Both the position numbers and the translations under genes were made by a program. The notes below the pieces were generated by a model, which did not search any database, was not told where the DNA came from, and saw only the letters and a list, made by a program, of their open reading frames with translations. A DNA stretch of 64,000 nt from Bacillus pumilus (GTDB lineage Bacteria > Bacillota > Bacilli > Bacillales > Bacillaceae): contig NZ_CP027116.1 in NCBI RefSeq assembly GCF_003431975.1, positions 558,001 through 622,000 on the forward strand, written 5' to 3'. Below are positions 8,322 to 16,408 of the stretch, in pieces (position 1 is the first letter of the stretch; each line of letters begins with the position of its first letter).

Positions 8322-8758
8322 TTGAATCGCTCCTTTATATATTTCGCGTAATGACGACTGACTGTATAGCTGTTTTGCGACATAGTCTCAACTTCTAAGC
8401 GAGCGTACGTACCAGCCACAAAGCTGTGAACTTGTGCTAAATTGAGGATGACTGCATTATTGATACGGAAGAAATGTTCGTTCTCTAACCATTTCAGGTC
8501 TTTCAAACGTTTGTTTAAAAAATACGTCTGCCCGTTGGCAGTGAGAACCTTTGACATATGTCCAAGCGCAGAGATCGCTTCAATTTGTTCCAATGGTAAA
8601 AGTGATTGACGATCGTTTTTTGGATCTTTTACCGTCAAAGAAGGATGTGTTTCCAGTATTGCTTCGATCTTTTGTAAACGTTCTTGATTATGTGGATGGC
8701 TAATGACGTCCACTTCCGTCACATCCTTTTCTTGATTCCAGATAAAACGAAGTTTCAT
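8318..8758 (-). CDS. LytTR-family DNA-binding transcriptional regulator
   Basis: 146 residues with no receiver domain. The C-terminal half (about 45-145) is a LytTR domain: I-E-A-I-S-A-L-G-H, then L-K-D-L-K-W-L, F-F-R-I-N-N-A-V-I-L-N-L and a final S-R-H-Y-A-K-Y-I-K. Stand-alone LytTR proteins paired with a DUF3021 membrane partner are one-component-like systems that often control their own operon. An AGGAGG ribosome binding site stands seven bases before the start. Targets cannot be read from the sequence. Confidence 0.85.
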   Translation of the reverse strand: MKLRFIWNQEKDVTEVDVISHPHNQERLQKIEAILETHPSLTVKDPKNDRQSLLPLEQIEAISALGHMSKVLTANGQTYFLNKRLKDLKWLENEHFFRINNAVILNLAQVHSFVAGTYARLEVETMSQNSYTVSRHYAKYIKERFK

Positions 8759-8857
8759 TCATAAACCTCCTTTCACAATGAGCATAGCAATAGATAGAAG
8801 CGAATGCGAAGGAATTTTGTTTTGATGCAGAAGAATTCTTTTTGTTGCAAAGAGTCA

Positions 8858-8886
8858 CTGCGTGCACGCAGCTTTTTATATATAAT
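8858..8886 (+). promoter_or_regulatory. Perfect palindrome and -10 before the ZmaR-like gene
   Basis: CTGCGTGCACGCAG (8858-8871) is a perfect 14-bp palindrome sitting where the -35 box should be, ten bases before TATAAT (8881-8886). The placement suggests an operator of an unidentified regulator, or recognition by an activator. No good -35 is visible. Confidence 0.5.
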
Positions 8887-8919
8887 GGAAGGAAAGAGTA
8901 TGTTTGGAAAGGGGGCATT

Positions 8920-9708
8920 ATGCATCTCTTGAAGCAGCAAATGGCATCGTCGATGAAAGAAGGAATTCGCCAAATGGATCCGGCTTATCCAGTGTTTGTA
9001 GATGCGGTCTTGGAGGGGTTCATAAAAGGACATCTTTATGTAGATGATACAGAGCGTCCTTTTGTTTATTTTCTCGAAACTGCAAGCGGCATTTATTATG
9101 TTGCAGGCAAGAGAGAAGCGGAGCTGTCACGCTGTTCGGCCTTCATTATGGATGTTTATGAAAGGCAGAGAAGACAAAACGGACGGTTTACCGTATTTTC
9201 AGCGAATCAATTAACAGATGTGATGATGAAAAAATACTTTGGGCCACATTTGAATGAGATGGAAAGACATGCGTACGTTTTTCCGCAGTCACATTCTCAT
9301 GTCACTGCGCCTCATCCAAGCTATAGAGTAGAACGGACAGATGAACAGGTGATCCATGCAAGCAGGTCTTTTCCTCCTAGCTATTATGAAGCGTATTGGG
9401 GAGAATCAGCTCGCTTTCTATCAAAAGGAATCGGAGTTGCCATCTTAGATGGGGAGAATGTGGTAAGTGAATGTGTCTCTATTTTTTCAAGTGAAGGTCG
9501 TGCGGAGATAGATATTTGGACAGATGAAGTCTGCCGGGGAAAGGGTTTGGCGCTATTGGCAGCTCAGCATATGATCAGCATCTGTCTCGAAAAAAAGAGG
9601 ACACCGTATTGGGATTGCGATGTCCATCACCTAGCTTCAATCAAACTGGCAGAGAAGCTAGGCTTTCAGCGGACAAAAACCTATCGATTGTTTTATGGCT
9701 CAAGATGA
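8920..9708 (+). CDS. GNAT acetyltransferase related to zwittermicin-resistance ZmaR family
   Basis: 262 residues from the ATG at 8920, chosen because AAGGGGG stands a few bases before it; a longer frame from 8842 overlaps the promoter. The opening V-F-V-D-A-V-L-E-G-F-I-K-G and the C-terminal GNAT part (acetyl-CoA loop C-R-G-K-G-L-A, then D-V-H-H-L-A-S-I-K-L-A-E-K-L-G-F) match the Bacillus GNAT family that includes ZmaR. The family may inactivate aminopolyol-type antibiotics by acetylation, but many members have no known substrate. The 3' end overlaps the convergent GNAT gene by nine bases. Confidence 0.7.
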   Translation: MHLLKQQMASSMKEGIRQMDPAYPVFVDAVLEGFIKGHLYVDDTERPFVYFLETASGIYYVAGKREAELSRCSAFIMDVYERQRRQNGRFTVFSANQLTDVMMKKYFGPHLNEMERHAYVFPQSHSHVTAPHPSYRVERTDEQVIHASRSFPPSYYEAYWGESARFLSKGIGVAILDGENVVSECVSIFSSEGRAEIDIWTDEVCRGKGLALLAAQHMISICLEKKRTPYWDCDVHHLASIKLAEKLGFQRTKTYRLFYGSR

Positions 9709-10173
9709 GAAGGTTTTGAGATACCAAGCATCCATTGCAGAATGCTCAGAGCCTTCAATCGGTTCTGTCAGAAGAGAAAAGCCATAACGCTGATAAAGAC
9801 CTGTAGCCGCAGTTAATTCTCGGCGGGTTTCTAAATAACATGCTTCGTAGTATGTAGAGGCATATTGCAGCGCTGTATCCATCAGCTTTTTGCTCGCACC
9901 TTTTCCTTGTGCCTTTGGACTTAAATAAAGCTTTTGTAATTCACATATGTCCTTTGTAAATGGGGCAATGCCTACACCGCCTACAATCTCACCATCCTCT
10001 TCAGCAATCCAATAGGCTGCATGAGTCAGTGATTGATAGTATTCAAACAGCTGGTCAAGGTGGGGATCAGTGTAGGCTGTTCCTTCAATCGCTAGATTCG
10101 CTGATTCTAGTGACTGACGGATAATCGCTGCGATATACGGATTGTCCTTTTGTTGAATGGATCTAATGTTCAT
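9700..10173 (-). CDS. GNAT-family N-acetyltransferase
   Basis: 157 residues from the ATG at 10173, preferred over the one at 10188 because GGAGG lies eight bases before it. The acetyl-CoA binding motif is L-S-P-K-A-Q-G-K-G-A-S-K-K-L, followed by C-Y-L-E-T-R and Y-Q-R-Y-G-F. A single compact GNAT domain of standard length. The substrate is unknown; small stand-alone GNATs of this kind act on amino acids, peptides or drugs. Monocistronic. Confidence 0.8.
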   Translation of the reverse strand: MNIRSIQQKDNPYIAAIIRQSLESANLAIEGTAYTDPHLDQLFEYYQSLTHAAYWIAEEDGEIVGGVGIAPFTKDICELQKLYLSPKAQGKGASKKLMDTALQYASTYYEACYLETRRELTAATGLYQRYGFSLLTEPIEGSEHSAMDAWYLKTFSS

Positions 10174-10226
10174 TTGAATGTCCTCCATCGTTATAAGATA
10201 AAAAAGAGAATGGGAGTTGAAACAAC

Positions 10227-10492
10227 ATGTTCTGGCTACAAACTGCTATTTTTACAATCGTTGTTCTGAGCCTCTCATTGTGGGCAGGGAAAAGACGTAG
10301 ACACCGTCATGCGGGTCTGATCCTGCCGATTTGCTTCATTTTTGTTGGATTGATTTTATTGTTATCTAGTTTCTTCATCGGCAGATGGGAAGGCATGGCG
10401 CTAAGTGTATCAAGCGTGTCGATCGTTCTCTCTTCCGTGATTTGTTTGATCATCGTCACAGGGATTCAATTTTTTAAAAAAGGTGACCCTTC

Positions 10493-10496
<4 letters not shown>
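10227..10496 (+). CDS. Small YesK-like membrane protein
   Basis: 89 residues with three hydrophobic helices (about 3-20, 30-50, 57-82) separated by a basic patch (K-R-R-R-H-R-H) near residue 22, which places that loop inside the cell. It resembles the YesK-like family of short Bacillus membrane proteins of unknown function. The stop codon overlaps the convergent GNAT gene by four bases. It starts 53 bases from the divergent GNAT gene and shares its promoter region. Confidence 0.55.
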
Positions 10497-11445
<949 letters not shown>

Positions 11446-11662
11446 TCATTGATTGAACTGATTTTATTATATCATTACTTGAAGAGGATACCTTATTGAA
11501 TCACGGTGTTGAACAAGTCATTCATGATGAAGGAGTGGCAGATTGATCAGCGGAAAATTAAAGAAAATGAACAAATTGATGATTCTTTATTTCCTTTGTC
11601 TTTCCTTTCTGATACAATCAAAATAGAATATATGTTCTTATTCATGCATAGGAGTGATGGGA

Positions 11663-12205
11663 TTGAGCGAGAAAAGGAAGCTGCTTTTTTATGGGGCAAT
11701 GAGTATCGATGGCTATTTAGCGAGAGAGGATCACCGGCTCGATTGGCTAATAGGAACAGAGGGCGAGGAAGAAACGAGCTATGCTGACTTTTATGCGTCA
11801 GTTGATACGCTGATCATGGGGCGAAATACATACGAGCAGGTTCTACAGCTGTCACCAGATGAGTTTCCTTATGAAGGAAAGACCTGTTATATCATATCAC
11901 GTACTTTACAAGATAGTCTGAAAGGAACCCAGATCATTCGTGAAGATGTCTTATCATTTATGAAACAATTAAAACATGAAGAAGGCCGCCATATTTGGGT
12001 TGTCGGTGGCGGAGAACTGCTTCAGTCTTTCATAAAAGCAGGATTGGTTGATGAGCTTTACCTTCAAATCGTACCTGTCATGATTGGGAGAGGAATTCCT
12101 CTGTTTTCGCCAATGGATATGGAATCTAGATTCTCATTAAAAGAAGTACATCAATACAAGCAGATAGCTGAAATGCATTTTGTTTTAAAAGAGGAGGATC
12201 ACTGA
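11663..12205 (+). CDS. Dihydrofolate reductase-like (RibD C-terminal family) protein
   Basis: 180 residues from a TTG at 11663. AGGAG (11650-11654) is eight bases before it, while the GTG at 11654 and ATG at 11657 overlap or abut that site. Sequence marks are M-S-I-D-G-Y-L-A near the start, D-T-L-I-M-G-R-N-T-Y, I-W-V-V-G-G-G-E-L-L (nucleotide loop) and I-G-R-G-I-P-L-F near the end. The family groups riboflavin reductase domains and DHFR-like proteins such as Bacillus YyaP and YwjB. The real substrate is not known; it is not the housekeeping DfrA. Confidence 0.75.
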   Translation: MSEKRKLLFYGAMSIDGYLAREDHRLDWLIGTEGEEETSYADFYASVDTLIMGRNTYEQVLQLSPDEFPYEGKTCYIISRTLQDSLKGTQIIREDVLSFMKQLKHEEGRHIWVVGGGELLQSFIKAGLVDELYLQIVPVMIGRGIPLFSPMDMESRFSLKEVHQYKQIAEMHFVLKEEDH

Positions 12206-12224
12206 TATGAGGTGGTCTTTTTTT
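12197..12224 (+). terminator. Terminator overlapping the end of the DHFR-like gene
   Basis: GATCAC (12197-12202) pairs with GTGGTC (12212-12217) with one G-U pair, followed by seven T. The stem begins inside the last codons. Confidence 0.6.
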
Positions 12225-12239
12225 CATGAAACAAACTCA

Positions 12240-12290
12240 TTGACAAGAAAATATCCTAGTGTTAGGATAAATTTATCCTAGTTTTAGGAT
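12240..12290 (+). promoter_or_regulatory. Promoter with two tandem MarR operators
   Basis: TTGACA (12240-12245), 17 bases, then TAGGAT (12263-12268) form a sigma-A promoter. The -10 lies inside a perfect 7-4-7 inverted repeat TATCCTAGTGTTAGGATA (12252-12269). A second copy, TATCCTAGTTTTAGGAT (12274-12290), follows exactly 22 bases downstream, two helical turns, covering the start region. The next gene encodes a MarR protein, so cooperative autorepression of the three-gene operon is inferred. Confidence 0.8.
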
Positions 12291-12313
12291 TTCTTGAAAA
12301 AGGAGTAGTTGCC

Positions 12314-12775
12314 ATGGTGCAGCATGAACATGAATTAGATTTAAGGTTATTCCGTGTATGGATGAAAGCCTATCAAGCCCTTTTTACAAATATCCAAAAA
12401 GATATAGAACGTTATGATATTGGATTTGAGAACTTTCAGATTCTTGAATTACTCTATAGTAAGGGACCGCATCCCGTCCAAAAAATTAGTGACATCCTGT
12501 CAATCCCAAGTGGAAGTATGACATATGTCGTAAACAAACTAGAAAAACAAGAGCTGGTGAAAAGACAATGTGCACCTTCTGATAAACGTGTATTTCATGT
12601 ATTGCTAACGGAGAAAGGGAAGCAACTATTTGATGATATCTTCCCTAAACACACAGATGTCATTTCACAAAATCTATCCTTTATTGAAAAAGAAGAAAAA
12701 GAACAGCTCATTGAATCATTAAAAAAAATCGGTTTAGGTGCAGAGCATCTTCGCGAAAAGGGGGAAACAAAATGA
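12314..12775 (+). CDS. MarR-family repressor, MhqR-like
   Basis: 153 residues. The winged helix is central (about residues 40-110): F-Q-I-L-E-L-L-Y-S-K-G-P, then S-G-S-M-T-Y-V-V-N-K-L-E-K recognition helix and the wing R-Q-C-A-P-S-D-K-R. It resembles Bacillus MhqR, a repressor of quinone and electrophile resistance genes, which also governs nitroreductase and oxidoreductase genes; the linked genes here have that character. One cysteine (in V-K-R-Q-C-A-P) sits at the base of the wing. The last codons overlap the start of the nitroreductase gene, so translation is coupled. Confidence 0.8.
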   Translation: MVQHEHELDLRLFRVWMKAYQALFTNIQKDIERYDIGFENFQILELLYSKGPHPVQKISDILSIPSGSMTYVVNKLEKQELVKRQCAPSDKRVFHVLLTEKGKQLFDDIFPKHTDVISQNLSFIEKEEKEQLIESLKKIGLGAEHLREKGETK

Positions 12776-13395
12776 CGCTCAGCTTTGATACATTGGTACG
12801 TGAAAGAAGATCCGCATCAAATTTTTTGCCAAATATCTCGATTTCGAGAGAAGAGCTTAACAGTATATTTGAAGAGGTCAAGCTGGCACCATCTGCTTTT
12901 AACTTACAGCACACACAATATGTTGTCGTCCAAACAGAAGAGCTCAAAGAACAAGTAAGAGAGGCTGCATTTGGACAGTATAAAGTACATTCCGCCTCAG
13001 CAGCGATTATTGTACTAGGAGACCCAAAGGCTTATGAGCAAGCGGGGAACATCTATGAAGGTCTGAAAATGCTAGGTATTTTAAACACGCAGCAATACGA
13101 AGAAATGGTCAGAGAGACGATGAGCTTTTATGAACAGAGAGGCCTGGACTTTCAGAAGGAAGAAGCGATCCGCAATGCCTCATTATCTGCCATGCTGTTC
13201 ATGCTTGCCGCTAAAAATAAAGGGTGGGACACATGCCCGATGATCGGTTTTGATCCTGAAGCAATGAAAAAGGTGCTGAACATCGAGTCGGATTTGCTTC
13301 CTGTATTAATGATCACACTGGGAAAAGAAAAAGTAGAAAGCAGACAAGCGAGAGGCTACAGAAAACCAGTCTCTGAATTCGTCACATATTTATAA
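12772..13395 (+). CDS. Nitroreductase-family FMN oxidoreductase, MhqN-like
   Basis: 207 residues. Nitroreductase signatures are R-E-R-R-S-A-S-N-F at the N-terminus (phosphate of FMN), A-P-S-A-F-N-L-Q near 43, and a C-terminal G-K-E-K with R-Y-R-K-P-type ending. Such homodimeric flavoproteins reduce quinones or nitro compounds with NAD(P)H. Length and style fit MhqN/YodC. It overlaps the MarR gene by four bases (ATGA) and is followed 17 bases later by a flavin monooxygenase, so the operon probably detoxifies quinone-like electrophiles. The inducer is not known. Confidence 0.8.
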   Translation: MTLSFDTLVRERRSASNFLPNISISREELNSIFEEVKLAPSAFNLQHTQYVVVQTEELKEQVREAAFGQYKVHSASAAIIVLGDPKAYEQAGNIYEGLKMLGILNTQQYEEMVRETMSFYEQRGLDFQKEEAIRNASLSAMLFMLAAKNKGWDTCPMIGFDPEAMKKVLNIESDLLPVLMITLGKEKVESRQARGYRKPVSEFVTYL

Positions 13396-13412
13396 GATAG
13401 GGGGTTCCACTC

Positions 13413-14465
13413 ATGGAACTAGGAATTAGTACATTTGTAGAAACAACACCTGATTTTCAAACTGGAAAAACAGTCAGTCACGCACAGCGTATTCGAGAAG
13501 TCGTAGAAGAAATTATTTTAGCAGATCAAGTCGGCCTTGATGTATTTGGTGTAGGTGAGCATCATCGGGAGGATTTCGCCGCATCGAATCCAGCTGTCGT
13601 CTTAGCGGCTGCGGCAACACAGACAAAAAATATTCGTCTGACAAGTGCAGTGACAGTCCTTTCATCAGCAGATCCTGTACGTGTCTTTCAGGATTTTGCA
13701 ACATTAGATGGACTATCAGACGGACGTGCAGAGATCATGGCAGGTAGAGGTTCATTTATTGAATCATTCCCGCTCTTTGGTTATGACCTGAATGATTATG
13801 AAGAATTATTTGAAGAAAAGCTTGATTTGCTGCTCAAATTACAGCAGTCCGAGCGTGTCACGTGGAAAGGAAAGCATCGCCCAGCGATTCAGGATGTTGG
13901 TGTATATCCAAGACCAGTTCAAGATCCGCTTCCAATCTGGATTGGCAGTGGAGGCAATCGTGAGTCTGTCGTACGCGCTGGGTTATTGGGACTGCCTTTA
14001 GTACTTGCCATCATTGGCGGAAGTCCAAGACAGTTCGCACCACTTGTACAGCTGTACAAGCAAGCGGCAGTGCACGCTGGACATGACCCAGAGAAATTAA
14101 CCGTGGCGTCACATTCGCATGGATTTGTTGCGGAAGAAACAGATCTGGCAGCAGATCAATTCTTCCCTTCTACGCAGCATGTGATGAACACATTAGCAAG
14201 AGAGAGAGGATGGGGACCTTATACGCGTTCTACGTTTGATGCTGCGAGAACATTAGAAGGTGCGTTGTACGTAGGAGATCCAGATGCAGTGGCAGAGAAA
14301 GTCATTCATCTTAGAAAAAATGTAGGAATTACACGTTTTATGCTTCATGTTCCAGTTGGTTCAATGCCACATGATCAAGTGCTAAAAGCCATTGAGTTAT
14401 TTGGAAAAGAAGTTGCTCCTAAAGTAAGAGAAGAGGTTGCTCGCTGGGAAGCGGAGCAAGCATAA
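13413..14465 (+). CDS. LLM-class (luciferase-like) flavin-dependent oxidoreductase
   Basis: 350 residues with the bacterial-luciferase TIM-barrel pattern: G-V-G-E-H-H-R-E-D-F near 47, I-R-L-T-S-A-V-T-V-L, D-G-R-A-E-I-M-A-G-R-G-S near 110, and P-I-W-I-G-S-G-G. Members use FMNH2 supplied by a partner reductase to oxygenate small molecules. The neighbouring nitroreductase-family protein could supply reduced flavin, but this is inference. Third gene of the MarR operon; a strong terminator follows directly. Confidence 0.85.
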   Translation: MELGISTFVETTPDFQTGKTVSHAQRIREVVEEIILADQVGLDVFGVGEHHREDFAASNPAVVLAAAATQTKNIRLTSAVTVLSSADPVRVFQDFATLDGLSDGRAEIMAGRGSFIESFPLFGYDLNDYEELFEEKLDLLLKLQQSERVTWKGKHRPAIQDVGVYPRPVQDPLPIWIGSGGNRESVVRAGLLGLPLVLAIIGGSPRQFAPLVQLYKQAAVHAGHDPEKLTVASHSHGFVAEETDLAADQFFPSTQHVMNTLARERGWGPYTRSTFDAARTLEGALYVGDPDAVAEKVIHLRKNVGITRFMLHVPVGSMPHDQVLKAIELFGKEVAPKVREEVARWEAEQA

Positions 14466-14467
14466 CG

Positions 14468-14507
14468 AAAAAGGTCGATCAAGTGAATAGGCTTGATCGA
14501 CCTTTTT
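14468..14507 (+). terminator. Strong terminator of the MarR operon
   Basis: A perfect 16-bp stem AAAAAGGTCGATCAAG / CTTGATCGACCTTTTT with an 8-base loop. It ends six bases before the stop of the convergent small peptide gene, and as the stem has A and T runs at both ends it could act in both directions. Confidence 0.85.
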
Positions 14508-14512
14508 GTTGC

Positions 14513-14626
14513 TTAAGGATCAATAACACAAGGTTTCACTGTAGGGCATGAAGCAGCAGAAGCAAATGGTGTGGTCGTCAAAGTGAAGAGGAAAACAAGC
14601 TGAAAACAGATGAGCCATTTTTTCAT
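14513..14626 (-). CDS. Small secreted peptide, 37 aa precursor
   Basis: Reverse-strand ATG at 14626, stop at 14513, behind a near-consensus ribosome binding site CGGAGGTGA seven bases upstream. The product starts M-K-K-W-L-I-C-F-Q-L-V-F-L-F and continues T-L-T-T-T-P-F-A-S-A-A, a textbook signal peptide with an A-S-A-A-type cleavage site. It ends S-C-P-T-V-K-P-C-V-I-D-P. The predicted mature part is about 12 residues with two cysteines four apart. It could be a signalling peptide, a small bacteriocin-like peptide or a mature disulphide loop. No Rap phosphatase or modification enzyme is adjacent, so a Phr-type role is not supported. The gene is divergent from another small secreted protein. Confidence 0.7.
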   Translation of the reverse strand: MKKWLICFQLVFLFTLTTTPFASAASCPTVKPCVIDP

Positions 14627-14814
14627 AAAGTCACCTCCGTTCACAATTGTTTAACTAGAATGAGATGAGGATAAAAGCATAGAAGTATGTAAAACCCTCT
14701 ATCCAGCATAAGACAATCATATCATAATTTTCAAAATAATGAAAAAATAACTTACGAAAGTTCTAAATTATGGTATGGTTAATATGTTCAACAAAAAAAG
14801 GGAGGGATTTTTTT

Positions 14815-15108
14815 ATGAAAAAGGTCATGTCTTCTGTTTTAGTTGGAGCAATTGTCTTAACGGGTGCTGGAGTCACAACTGCTCCGGTGGAAGCAAAGGA
14901 ACAAGCAAAAAGTGACATAACGGTTCAGGCCAGTCGAACTGTTTCAGAAACAAGAACATATACGACATCAAACATCCCATCTAGTATTACATATGCAAAG
15001 GATGGCTGGGTCGGTATTTTAAAACAATCGTCTATTGAAGAGTTAGGCTTAGGGAAATATAGAGTCACATTTACTGGAACGGTTGTACGTGATCCAGGAT
15101 TTAATTAA
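14815..15108 (+). CDS. Small secreted protein of unknown function
   Basis: 97 residues from the ATG at 14815, next to a strong GGGAGGG site; the longer frame from 14770 includes the promoter region. An M-K-K-V-M signal peptide runs to about residue 27 (P-V-E-A-K), leaving a mature protein of about 70 residues rich in Thr and Ser, with V-S-E-T-R-T-Y-T-T, Y-A-K-D-G-W-V-G-I-L and a final beta-type stretch Y-R-V-T-F-T-G-T-V-V. I do not recognise the family. A possible promoter is TTACGA (14752-14757), 16 bases, TATGGT (14774-14779). It is divergent from the 37-aa peptide gene, with which it shares 188 bases of intergenic DNA. Confidence 0.7.
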   Translation: MKKVMSSVLVGAIVLTGAGVTTAPVEAKEQAKSDITVQASRTVSETRTYTTSNIPSSITYAKDGWVGILKQSSIEELGLGKYRVTFTGTVVRDPGFN

Positions 15109-15117
15109 ATTAAGAGG

Positions 15118-15151
15118 AAAGCTGACAGGTGGACAAGCCTGTCAGCTTTTT
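15118..15151 (+). terminator. Terminator between the secreted protein and the XRE-cupin gene
   Basis: GCTGACAGG (15121-15129) pairs perfectly with CCTGTCAGC (15138-15146), extended by AAA/TTT, then six T. Positioned between convergent genes. Confidence 0.85.
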
Positions 15152-15705
15152 TATTGAGGATAATAAAGAATCATTTGCAGCCGTACCATTTGTTCTCCAA
15201 ATTGTTTATACGAATGCGTACGGTCTGCTTTAAAACGAATGGAGTCGCCGGCTTTTAAATTGTATTGTTCATCTCCAATGGATACATCAAGCGCTCCCTC
15301 AAAAACGGTAATCAATTCCTCTGTTCCGCCAATGTGTTCATTTGCATGCAGCGACCCGCCAGGATCAATTTCTACTCGATACACTTCAAATTTTCCCCTG
15401 TCATCAAATGGAAAAGTCGTATACACGCGATATCGCCCATCATCTTCCGTTAAAATCTGTGCATCCTCCTTGCGTACTACTTTGATTTCAGGCTGTGGTG
15501 CGTGAATGAGCTCACTAAAAGACACCTTTAATCCGTTGGCGATTTTCCACAAAGTCGTAATGGTAGGGGTGGATTCTCCTCTTTCAATTTGTCCAATCAT
15601 GGTTTTGCTGACACCAGTTAACTCCGCCATCTTTTCGAGGCTCAATTTTTTTTGATCTCGAAGATGCCTCACATTTTTAGAAATAATTGATTGTACATTT
15701 TCCAT
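15151..15705 (-). CDS. XRE-family regulator with C-terminal cupin domain
   Basis: 184 residues. Helix-turn-helix at about 10-63 (L-R-D-Q-K-K-L-S-L-E-K-M-A-E-L-T-G-V-S-K, then I-E-R-G-E-S-T-P-T). A cupin barrel follows (about 105-180) with H-A-N-E-H-I-G-G-T-E-E-L-I-T-V-F-E-G and G-D-S-I-R-F-K-A-D-R-T-H-S-Y. Such proteins sense a small metabolite through the cupin. The gene is divergent from a LysE-type exporter with 111 bases between them, a recurrent arrangement, so it most likely controls that exporter. Confidence 0.85.
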   Translation of the reverse strand: MENVQSIISKNVRHLRDQKKLSLEKMAELTGVSKTMIGQIERGESTPTITTLWKIANGLKVSFSELIHAPQPEIKVVRKEDAQILTEDDGRYRVYTTFPFDDRGKFEVYRVEIDPGGSLHANEHIGGTEELITVFEGALDVSIGDEQYNLKAGDSIRFKADRTHSYKQFGEQMVRLQMILYYPQ

Positions 15706-15816
15706 GAAAAAAACTCCTTTCTCTATTTACTTTATAAAGACCGATCGTTACAATAAAACGTAACATACGCAATAAAGTATTTAAAGTCTTAATAACGTAT
15801 AAGGGAGGCGGCAACT
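15706..15816. promoter_or_regulatory. Divergent promoter region of XRE-cupin and LysE genes
   Basis: 111 bases of AT-rich DNA hold the palindrome CTTTATAAAG (15730-15739) and scattered AACGTA or TAACG elements (AAACGTAACATACG and TAATAACGTAT). These may be half-sites for the XRE regulator. I could not fix a convincing -35/-10 pair for either side. Confidence 0.35.
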
Positions 15817-16404
15817 ATGATTCTTTCTATGTTGATCTATGCTTTTGTGAGCAGCTTTACCCCAGGACCAAACAACATCATGGCCATGGTCTTTACGAAT
15901 AAATATGGGGTTAAGCAAACATTTCGATTTTGTTTAGGTGTGGGTATCGGATTTCTCGTCATTTTGTGTTTGAGTTGCTTCTTTAACATCATACTTTATC
16001 AAGTGATGCCGAAAATAGGGTGGGTTATGGCGTTCATCGGAGCCGCATACATGATATATTTGGCTGTCAAAATCATGAAAAATAAAGGCGGGGATGACGA
16101 AACACTTGACCGCTACAATCATTTTGTCCCTGGTATGATGCTGCAATTTATCAACCCAAAAGCGATTTTGTATGGATTGACTGTGATTTCAACATTTGTT
16201 TTGCCATATGGCCAATCTAATATGCAGTATGTGATATGGACGCTGATTCTTGCGCTTATTGGCTTTCTCGGTACATTCAGCTGGAGTTTATTTGGTTCTT
16301 TATTTAAGCGCTTTTTAACTACTTACGAGAGACCGTTTCAGTTTGTCATGGGGATACTCCTGATATACAGTGCGATTTCAATGGTATGGGGCTATGTGAT
16401 GTAA
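15817..16404 (+). CDS. LysE/RhtB-family amino-acid exporter
   Basis: 195 residues with six hydrophobic segments. The N-terminal signature S-F-T-P-G-P-N-N-I-M-A-M is the hallmark of LysE/RhtB transporters, followed by F-R-F-C-L-G-V-G-I-G-F and F-I-N-P-K-A-I-L-Y. Family members export amino acids or derivatives when they accumulate. It is divergent from the XRE-cupin gene and has a GGGAGGCGG ribosome binding site. The exported compound cannot be told from sequence. Confidence 0.85.
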   Translation: MILSMLIYAFVSSFTPGPNNIMAMVFTNKYGVKQTFRFCLGVGIGFLVILCLSCFFNIILYQVMPKIGWVMAFIGAAYMIYLAVKIMKNKGGDDETLDRYNHFVPGMMLQFINPKAILYGLTVISTFVLPYGQSNMQYVIWTLILALIGFLGTFSWSLFGSLFKRFLTTYERPFQFVMGILLIYSAISMVWGYVM

Positions 16405-16408
16405 GTAG

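Noticed and set aside
11506..11787. 93-aa plus-strand frame before and into the DHFR-like gene
   Set aside because: It overlaps the start of the DHFR-like gene in another frame, has no ribosome binding site and low-complexity Arg/Asn-rich translation.
14513..14626. Phr-type quorum peptide assignment for the 37-aa gene
   Set aside because: No rap gene is adjacent, and the peptide contains two cysteines, unlike Phr pentapeptides.
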